Source: JAIBCL01 sp031411695 (GTDB lineage: Bacteria > Verrucomicrobiota > Verrucomicrobiia > Verrucomicrobiales > Verrucomicrobiaceae). From it: a stretch of 43,973 nucleotides of DNA. A program made the position numbers and the translations under genes. The stretch covers positions 1 through 43,973 of the forward strand of contig JANOBO010000192.1 of NCBI GenBank assembly GCA_031411695.1, in the 5' to 3' direction. The notes beneath the pieces were generated by a model that saw only the letters and a list, made by a program, of their open reading frames with translations, was not told where the DNA came from and did no database searches. This document shows positions 34,354-42,900 of the stretch, in pieces. The first letter of the stretch is position 1, and every line of letters begins with the position of its first letter.

Positions 34354-36276
34354 TCACGCGCGGCCGAGCGCCTTCAGCACCTTTGCCGCGGCGGCATCGG
34401 CGGTGAGGCCGTGCTTCGTGCGCAGCGCGGGGACATTGCCGTGCTCAACGAACTCATCCGGCCAGCCGACGCGCTCCACATGCGTGGGGATGCCGGCTTC
34501 GTTCAAGTGTTCGATGACCGCGCAGCCGAAGCCGTTGTGCAGCACATGGTCCTCGAAGGTGCAGACGACCTTCACCTTGCGCGCGAAGGTCTCGATCACC
34601 GCCGTGTCGAGCGGCTTGATCCAGCGCGGATTGATGAGCGCGACGGAGAGGCCTTTTGCCTCGAGCTGCTTCTTCGTGGCCTCGGCCATCTCAAACATGG
34701 AGCCAAGGCCGATCAGCGCGACATCGGTGCCGTCAGCGACGACTTCCGCCTTGCCGATCTCGAGCAGCACGGGTTTGTCCTTCGGCTTCGCGCCGGTGCC
34801 GCTGCCGCGCGGGTAACGAATGGCGATGGGGCCCTTGTCGTAGTTCGCCATCGTCCAGAGCATATCGACAAACTCATCCTCATCCTTTGCCTGCATGTGG
34901 ACGAGGCCGGGCACGGGCCGCAGGTAGGCGATGTCAAAAAGGCCGTGGTGCGTGGGGCCGTCATCGCCGGAGAGACCGCCGCGGTCCATGCACATGCGCA
35001 CGGGCAGGCTCTGGATGGCCATGTCGTGGATGATCATGTCATACGCCCGCTGCATGAAGGTGGAGTAGATCGTGAGGAAGGGCCGCAGTCCCTGCGTGGC
35101 CAGACCGCACGCGAAAAGGGCGGCGTGCTCCTCGGCGATGCCGACATCGTAGTAGCGCGCAGGCAGCTCTTTCTTGAAAACGGAGAGCCCGGTGCCGCCG
35201 GGCATCGCCGCCGTGATGGCGACGATCTTCTTGTCGTCCTTTGCAAAGTCGGTGACGCTGCGCGCGAAGATCTGCGAGTACGTCGGTGTGGAGGTGGACT
35301 GCACCTCGCCGGTCTCGATGTTGTATTTGCCCAGGCCGTGGAACTTGCCTGGGTCAGCCAGCGCAGGTTTGTAGCCGCGGCCTTTCTCAGTGATGATGTG
35401 CAGCAGCACGGGCTCGGTCTGGTTCTTGAGAAACTCAAACGTCTTGATAAGCAGCGGCAGGTCGTGGCCGTCGATGGGCCCGTAGTAGCGAAAGCCGAAC
35501 TCCTCAAAGATCACGCTGGAAGTCGGCGCGGGCTGCTTCGAGGCGGCGAGCACCAGGCCCTTCGCGCTTTCTTCCACCTTGCCGGCGATGTGGCGCGCGG
35601 CCTTGCCGACGACTTTCTCCACAAAAGCCGCCGCCTTCTGGTGCAGCGATGCGTACGCGGGATTCGTGGCGATGGCGTTGAAGTACTTGGCGATGGCGCC
35701 GACGTTTTTGTCGATGGACCATTCGTTGTCGTTCAGCACGACGATGAACTTCTTCGTGTGCGCGGCGACATTGTTCAGCGCCTCGAAAGTGGGGCCGCAG
35801 GTGAAGGCGGCATCGCCGGCGACGACGACGACGTTCTCGTCCGTGCCTTTCAAGTCACGGCCGACGGCCATGCCGAGCGCTGCGGACATGGCGGTGCCGG
35901 CGTGGCCTGCGCCGTAGCAGTCGTGCTCGCTCTCGGTGCGGAGGCAGAAGCCGTTGAGCCCTTCGTATTGGCGGATGGTGTGGATCTTGTCCCAGCGGCC
36001 GGTGATCATCTTGTGGACGTAGGCCTGATGCGCCACATCGAAGACAAACTTGTCCTTTGGAGTGTCGAACACGCGGTGCATCGCGATGCTGAGCTCGACG
36101 ACACCGAGATTGGGCCCGAGGTGGCCGCCAGTTTCCGCGAGGGTCTCGATCAGGTCGCGGCGGATTTTCTCGGCGAGCGCTGGCAGTTGGTCCAGCGACA
36201 GCGCCTTGAGATCGGCGGGCGATTTGATCTGGGGCAGGGCTGCGGATTTCGGCGGATTAGAAGAGTCGGATGTCAT
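34354..36276 (-). CDS. dxs: 1-deoxy-D-xylulose-5-phosphate synthase
   Basis: A 640-residue thiamine-diphosphate enzyme that condenses pyruvate and glyceraldehyde 3-phosphate, the first step of the MEP isoprenoid pathway. Seen: GGHLGPNLGVVELSIAMHRVFDTPKDKFVFDVAHQAYVHKMITGR (TDP domain 1 with conserved His), GDAAFTCGPTFEALNNVA (the GDG-type Mg/TDP motif, here GDA), and the transketolase domain DVGIAEEHAALFACGLATQGLRPFLTIYSTFMQRAYDMIIHDMAIQSLPVRMCMDRGGLSGDDGPTHHGLFDIAYLRPVP. It overlaps the 3' end of xseB by 20 bases, so the two are co-transcribed. In many bacteria the order is xseB-ispA-dxs; here no ispA lies between. Confidence 0.96.
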   Translation of the reverse strand: MTSDSSNPPKSAALPQIKSPADLKALSLDQLPALAEKIRRDLIETLAETGGHLGPNLGVVELSIAMHRVFDTPKDKFVFDVAHQAYVHKMITGRWDKIHTIRQYEGLNGFCLRTESEHDCYGAGHAGTAMSAALGMAVGRDLKGTDENVVVVAGDAAFTCGPTFEALNNVAAHTKKFIVVLNDNEWSIDKNVGAIAKYFNAIATNPAYASLHQKAAAFVEKVVGKAARHIAGKVEESAKGLVLAASKQPAPTSSVIFEEFGFRYYGPIDGHDLPLLIKTFEFLKNQTEPVLLHIITEKGRGYKPALADPGKFHGLGKYNIETGEVQSTSTPTYSQIFARSVTDFAKDDKKIVAITAAMPGGTGLSVFKKELPARYYDVGIAEEHAALFACGLATQGLRPFLTIYSTFMQRAYDMIIHDMAIQSLPVRMCMDRGGLSGDDGPTHHGLFDIAYLRPVPGLVHMQAKDEDEFVDMLWTMANYDKGPIAIRYPRGSGTGAKPKDKPVLLEIGKAEVVADGTDVALIGLGSMFEMAEATKKQLEAKGLSVALINPRWIKPLDTAVIETFARKVKVVCTFEDHVLHNGFGCAVIEHLNEAGIPTHVERVGWPDEFVEHGNVPALRTKHGLTADAAAAKVLKALGRA

Positions 36277-36604
36277 CGGTCTTTGATTCAGTCTTGCCGC
36301 GGCGGCCCTTGGCTTTGGATTCTGCGTCCGTGATAGTTACGGCGGAGGGCTCTTCGGCGGCTGGATCGAACGGCGTCAGCACGGCTTTGCCGCCTTCCAG
36401 ATCGGCGGTGATCAGCTCGACGCGGCGCTTTGCCGTGTCGATGCGGCCCCGGCACACACGGAGGAGGCGCACGCCCTCCTCGTAGCTGCGCACCATGTCC
36501 TCCAGGGACATGCGCTCGCCTTCCATGGATGAGACGATTTCGTCCAGTCGCTCCATGGCTGCCTCGAAGGATACTTCCTCCTCATTTTTGCGCGCGTCGC
36601 TCAT
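36257..36604 (-). CDS. xseB: Exodeoxyribonuclease VII small subunit with C-terminal extension
   Basis: A 115-residue protein. Residues 10-70 are the XseB helical hairpin (VSFEAAMERLDEIVSSMEGERMSLEDMVRSYEEGVRLLRVCRGRIDTAKRRVELI), which binds the XseA subunit of exonuclease VII. XseB is usually 60-85 residues long; here about 45 extra residues rich in Glu/Ala/Lys follow (EPSAVTITDAESKAKGRRGK...), and this part encodes the overlap with dxs. The start at 36604 was chosen for the family length; no xseA is in the window. A GC-rich hairpin with TTTT lies immediately before the ATG. Confidence 0.9.
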   Translation of the reverse strand: MSDARKNEEEVSFEAAMERLDEIVSSMEGERMSLEDMVRSYEEGVRLLRVCRGRIDTAKRRVELITADLEGGKAVLTPFDPAAEEPSAVTITDAESKAKGRRGKTESKTDDIRLF

Positions 36605-36907
36605 TGAAAACCCGGGCTTCAGCCGGGGGCGCACTATTCAAACGGAGACATGGATGGCAAGCGGGAAAACCTCTGCGCGCAGACGGATCTCCGCTCATTC
36701 AAGTGGCGCTCTGCCCCTTTTATCGCACCGTCCGGCCTGCCCCCGAATAGGCTCCAGGAATATTCGTGGAGTCAGACGCGGCGCGAGCTGGTGCGGCGCA
36801 CATGCTGAGGGCTACTCGCCCCCTCAGCCGCGCCGCCGAGTGAAGGTAAGTGGCCCTCACTACCTCGTCCCCACGGTGCTCGACGAATCAGAATCGACGC
36901 GAGAGGA
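36605..36907. other. Intergenic region with hairpin next to xseB
   Basis: No gene seen in 303 bases. On the minus strand CCGGCTGAAGCCCGG followed by TTTT (about 36606-36628) forms a hairpin that ends only a few bases before the xseB ATG. It could be a terminator for transcription arriving from the giant-protein gene or an element covering the xseB ribosome-binding region. The remainder is GC-rich without obvious structure. Confidence 0.5.
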
Positions 36908-39900
36908 TCACGGGGCGAGCACTTGGGTGGTGGAGCCGTCCGTGAAGGTGACGAACAGGAGCACGCGGCCCGTGCTGTCTATCACGGGCTGTTCCCACCG
37001 GCGCTGCGTGGAGCCTGAGCCAGGGAAGTCGATCTTCTGCACGATCTTCGACCCTTGCGTGGTGACCATGGGGTCTCCGCTGCGCAGCAACAGGCTGGGC
37101 GCGCCTCCATTGACCGAGCGCCACACGCCTTGATTGTTCGCCGAGGTGATGCCTCCACCCAATGTTATCTTGCCCAGAAACGCGAGGAACTCGCTCTGCC
37201 CGGCACCGCCGACCACGGGCAGGTCAAACGCTGAGGTGGGATACAGCGCAAAGGTTCCGCCTGCGACTCCGGGCGCGGCATCGCCTGCTTTGATCAGCAG
37301 TCCCATCGTGCCGCCCATGTCCGTGTAGATGGCGTACACATCACCAGCGGCCGGGATGCTGGAGCCGTCGCCATTGGCGTCATACTGGCCGATCCAGGCG
37401 CCGTGATCGGCGTTGTTCAGCCAACTGTGCCACAGGTTGCCGACCTTGGAGCCTACCGCCATGCCCGAGAGACCAGAATCGCCACGACGGAGGATGGGGG
37501 CATAGCTCGCGATATTCGTCGCGGTGCCGCGCCAGATGCCGTCGTTGCGCAGGTTCTCGTCGTTGTCACCGTCGCGGTTGAGGAAGCCGCGGAAGGTGAT
37601 CACTCCACCGCTGCCGAGGGTGGCTGATTTCATGCTCTTGAATGTGGCGCCGCTGGTGCCCGGGGCGGTCTCGCCGGTGATGAACACTTTGGCGGGCGGT
37701 CCACCGGCGGGGGCGACGGGCTGATACCAGATGCTTTCCCGCGCTGTCTGGGTCACTGCGCCAAACACGAGATTCCCCGTGGCATCCATGTGCGCTGGAT
37801 CGGAGTAGGAGCCGGCCAGCGGGCCGAAGAGTTCTCCGCCGACTCCGGGCATCGCGGTGTTTTCACGCGCCACGATCTGCACGGCGGCCACCGCACCGTT
37901 GACGCTGGAGCGGAGGATGGCCGTGTCGGTGCTGGTGCCCTTCATGGTGATGGAGAAGGCCAGCTCACCCATGTTCACGCCGGTGCTGGCGGTGGCAAAG
38001 GCGCCTGAGGCGAAGCTGCCGACCTGGATGCCGGGCAGGCCAAAGCTCTGGCCTTCACGGATGAGCAGAGTCACTCCGCCGCCGCCGATCTCACTCCAGA
38101 GGCCGGTGTCATCATTAGCGGTGACACCGCCGGGGCCGATGTTGAGCGTGGCGAGCGCGGTGACAAAGCCCGCGTCATTGATGGCGGGGATGGGTGGCAG
38201 CACACCAAACTCACCCGCGGTGCCAGGCGCGGAGGTGCCGCTGCGGAAGAGCAGCTTCAGCCCGCTGCCGGTGTCCTTCCAGATTCCCTGGGAGGTGGCG
38301 GAGGTCACTGGCGGTGAGCCGGAGCCGACGAGCAGATAGCCGGGGAAGACCAGCGTGCCGTTCTCAGCGAGGGCACCCCCGCGCCGGAGCACATCAAATT
38401 TGCCAATGCTCCCGGTGCCTGCGGCGTCAGGGGCATCGTTGCCGGTGACGACATCGCCGAACGGAGAGGATACGGGACCTACGAGAGGGTTGACTTGATG
38501 GCCTGCGCCGGGGGATGCCGGGCTGGCGTTGAAATTGGTGTCGCCTTGATACGTCGCGGTGAGGGTCCGCACTCCGAGCGTGTTGAGGGTGAGGCTCACA
38601 CTGCCAGCGGCGACGGTGCCCGTGGCGCTGTCCACGCCATCTGTCACCAGCACATTGCCTGTCGGTGTGCCGCTGCCGGGCGCGGTGACGCTGACGCTGT
38701 AGGTGACGGTGACGGCCTGCCCGACCAACGAGGGATCAGGCGCGTCGGTGAGGATGGCCGCGGTGGTGTTCGCTTTGTTGACCAAATGGCCGGCGGTGTT
38801 CGAGCTGGTGTTGAAGTTCGTGTCGCCACTGTAGGTGATGGTGATGGTGCGCACGCCGGGCGTGGTGAGCGTCAGCGGAATGGTGGTCGTGCCGCCGGAT
38901 ACCACGGGCACGGTGTTGCTGTCCACACCATCGCTCGCCGTGACGGTGCCGGTGAGGGTTCCGCTGCCGGGCGCGGTCGCTGTTACCTGGCAGCCCACGC
39001 TGACGCTTTGCCCGACCACCGAGGGATCAGGCGCGTCGCTGACGCTGCCGACGGCGGTGTCCGCCTTGTTGACCGTGCCGCTGAGGGTGAAGTCGAACGG
39101 GTTCTCGTCGCTGTCGTTGTTGTCAAAGGTCAGCGTGCCGCTCGGGGTGGCGGGCGCTGTGGTGGTCATCGAAAGTTGGAACGTGGTCGTGCCGCCGCCT
39201 CCTGCCACGGTGGTGCTGCCAAAGTTTGCCGCAATGCTGAATCCCGACGGCACAGACAGGTTCGCGAGCGTGAGATTCGCCGTGCCGCTGTTGGTGATGG
39301 TAAATGTTTTGGTGACCGTTTGTCCGACGACCGCCGTGCCAAAGCCGAACGAGCCGCCATCGGCCACATTGCCCACGCCGGTTTCCGTCACGGCGATTTC
39401 CGGACCCGCCGCAAGCTCAAAGGCACCGATGTCCACCGTGCCGTTGGCGCGGGGGAAGCCCACGCCGCGCTGGTCAACGGGCAGTGGCTCGGCAGTGTCG
39501 GCATCGCCATCGAGATCGAAGGTGTCGGCGGGTATCTGCGCGTTGAGGCCGGCATTGAGCGCGGTGCTGCTGGCGAGCAGGGCGTGGGTCTGGGTGCGTC
39601 CGCCGTTGTTGGCGAGCGAGGCGAGCTGCGGATTGATGGGCGCGGCTCCGGTGCCGACTTGGTCGCTGTTCACGCCATTGGTGAAGCCGACGGCGGTGCC
39701 AGCGTTGCCGATGAGGTTGCCGCCCGCAGAGGTGAAGGTGCCGCCCACGTCGGGCCGCGTCGTGTTGTTGACGTTGCCAGCGATTATGCTGTTGGCCACG
39801 GTGGCTGTGCCAGCGAACCGTCTCACGCCACTGATCCCGCCCACGCCATTGTTGTTGGTGATGGTGCAGTCACGGATGGTGGTGGTCGTGGCACCCGCGC

Positions 39901-42900
39901 CAATGGCACCGGCATTCGCGGCGTTGCTGCCGGTGATGCTGTTGCCGGTCAGGGTCGAGTTGACCAGCGTGAGGGCGGTGCCAATGGAATCGATGCCGCC
40001 ACTGCCGTTAGCGCCCGTCACTGTATTGCCCGAGATTGTGGAGTTGACCACCGAGAGCGTCCCCGACTGATGTCGAACACCGCCGCCAACAAACGCGCTC
40101 GTGTTGCCGCTGATCGCACAAGCGATGACGGACACGGTGGCGTTTGAGCTATTGTCGATCAGCAGCCCGCCAGCAACGCCGGTGCAATTGCCGCCCGTCA
40201 TGGTCAGCCCGCGGAGCTGCACGGTCTTTGCCACGCCGGTCGGCACGAGGAACACGCGGCTCGTCGCGGAGGCCGCCGCTGTGTTTTGCACGCTCAACAA
40301 ATCCGCGCCCGGACCGGCGATGGTGATGTCCGTATCGAGGCTGATCTGGCCGCCGGAGAGCGTGATGGTGTCCGCGATGGCGTCGGTGAAGTTCACCGTG
40401 CCGCCCGTGCCATCGGAGAAAGTGATCGTGTCCGTGCCCGCGATGGCGTTCGCATTCAGAACCGCCTGCCGCAGCGAGCCTGCGCCGCTGTCGCTCGTGT
40501 TCACGACGATGAATCCGTTCGCGCCGATGGTCACCGTCGCATTCGGCGGTGCGCCGACGCCGTAAACGCCGGCTTGAGCCACGACATTGAGTTGCACCGT
40601 CTCCGCGAGTTCTGCGGCGTTCGGGCTTTCCACCGTTGCCGTGAGCGTGACGACCACGGAGCCGACCGTGTCAGGGAATGTGACCGTGCCCGTGGTGCCG
40701 GTGAAGGATACCGCAGCCCCCGGAGTGGTGGTGGAGAGCGTGAAGTCCGCCGCGCTCGCAGTTGTGCCAGGGGTCGTGTCGAACAGAAAGTCCGCCACCA
40801 GCACGCCGGCCGTGTTGGTGCGCGTAAAGGTGTAGGCACCCGTGTCAGCCGGTGTCTCAGTGGCTGAGGCATCGCTCGCCGTGACGGAGACTGCATCGAG
40901 CACGGTGATGCTAAAATTCTGCGTGGCATCCGGCAGGCTGCCATTGCTGGCGGTGACCGTGCCGGTGAAGGTGCCTCCCGTCGTCGGTGTGCCGGTGATG
41001 GCACCCGCGCTGCTCAGCGTCAGACCCGTGGGCAGAGCGCCTGCCGTCACCAGGAAAGTCGGCGCGGGGGATCCGCTGGTGGTGTAGGTGAAGTTGTAGG
41101 GCGTGGCAATGCTCGCGGGCGACGGCGGCGGGCCGTTGGTGATCGCGGGCGGCCCACCGATGGTGATGCTGAAATTCTGCGTGGCCGTGGATGCTGAGTT
41201 GGTGGCCGTCACGGTTCCGGTGAAGACGCCGCTGGCGCTCGGTGTGCCGCTGATCACCCCGGCGCTGCTCAGACTCAGGTCGGTCGGCAATGCGCCGCTG
41301 GTCACGCTGAGCGTGGGGGTGGGCGAGCCGGTGAAAGTGTAGGTGAAGTTGAAAGGCGTGCCCACGGTGCCGGACGCTGACGGCGGACCGTTCGTGAACG
41401 CGGGTGCCTGGCCTGCGGTGATGCTGAAATTTTGCATGTCGGTGCCTGCGGAGTTCGTGGCCGTCACGGTGCCCGTGAAGGTGCCCCCAACCGTCGGCGT
41501 GCCGGTGATGGCTCCAGCGGCGCTCAGCGAGAGGCCCGTCGGCAGCGCACCCGCAGTGACGCTGAAGGTCGGCGCGGGAGCGCCGGTGACCGAGTAGGTG
41601 AAGCTGTAAGGCGTGCCGACGAGCGCTCCCGCAGGCGGCGGGCCATTGGTGAATGCGGGCGGGAAGTTCAGCAGCGTGATGGTTGGGTCCAGCGTGCCGC
41701 CGACATTCGGATCATCCGTGAGCACACTGGGGATGTTGGTGCCGGACACCGTGCCCTGATTGGAGACCTGCGTCACGCTTGGCGGCAGGCCATTGTTGAT
41801 CGTCACATCGAAGACAATCGTCACCGATTTCCCCGGCGGCAGCGTGCCGACGCTCAAGGGGCCGCTGAGGAAGTGCGGCGTTACGTGCTCGTGCGGCACC
41901 GCTCCCGCAGCCTGGCCGGGGCGCGGCACGCGACGCTCGCCCTTGGTGAGGAAGCCATACATCACGCTGTTGCGCTGGAGCTTCGAATAAGTGTCGCACA
42001 ATCCGATGCTGTGCCCCATCTCGTGCATGATCGTCGTCAGCAGGTCCACGCCCTCGCCCTCGCCCTTGACTCCTTGACTCTTGACCTCTTGACCTCCCTC
42101 AAACTCCCCGTCCTCCATCGGAGTGCTGTCAATGAACCAGCCGTTGCCGCCCGCGTTGCTGTCCACGCGGACCGTCTGGCCACCAGCCTCGCCGAGATAC
42201 CAGCCCGGCAGATCGGCCACGGTATAGATCACATTGTCCAGCGCCGCGAGTTGCGCTTCGCTCAGGCCCGACGCTTCCCACCGCGCCCGCGCGGCGGAAA
42301 CTAGTGGGGCGAGTTGGGCCTGCGAAAGAACGCGTCCGTGAGGGTGCACCGGCGGCTGCCCCGCTTGCTGCGCTTCAGCAGCAGTCACCGACTGGCGCAC
42401 GCTATTTGCGGCGATCGGGATCAGCGGTTGCCCGGCTACGGTAGCCCTTGGGTTAGATTCTACTGACGTGGCATCGACGGGATTCCTTGTCACCGACGAC
42501 GGCGCGACTGCCGCAGCCTCGTTCGGTGCGAAAAGTAAAGGCACGGGAAGCGTAAATGCCACCCCGGTAACACCGACCACAGCGACTGCGTCCACTTGGA
42601 GCGGGCCATTGGGGAACTCGCCATTTGTGAGAATGTTGTTCCGGGGAGCGGCGGTGAGAAAGTTGCTGATGCCAGTGCTCGCGGTGCCGGCCCCACCGGA
42701 GCCCGCAAATTCTCCCTGCCCGGACCCGGCGTAGCCGGGAAGATAGTAACGCGCGTTCGTTGAGATTTGGTCTAGGGCTATGGCGTTGTTGTCACCATCC
42801 GCACCACTGGAGTTATTGAGGTTGATCGTGTTGTCCCGGATATCCAGACCCATCTTGCCAAAGTCAGTAGTCAGACTCGCCCCTCCGACGACGGCGTAGA

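Noticed and set aside
34297..36333. 678-residue plus-strand open frame over dxs
   Set aside because: dxs on the other strand is unmistakable; this frame is its antisense shadow.
38495..40147. 550-residue plus-strand open frame in the giant gene
   Set aside because: Antisense of the Ig and beta-helix repeats; Gly/Arg/Ala-rich with no recognisable domain.
38485..41668. Repeats in the giant gene as a possible CRISPR or transposon array
   Set aside because: Repeats are protein-coding, in frame, 190-290 bases long and diverged; they are Ig-type domains.
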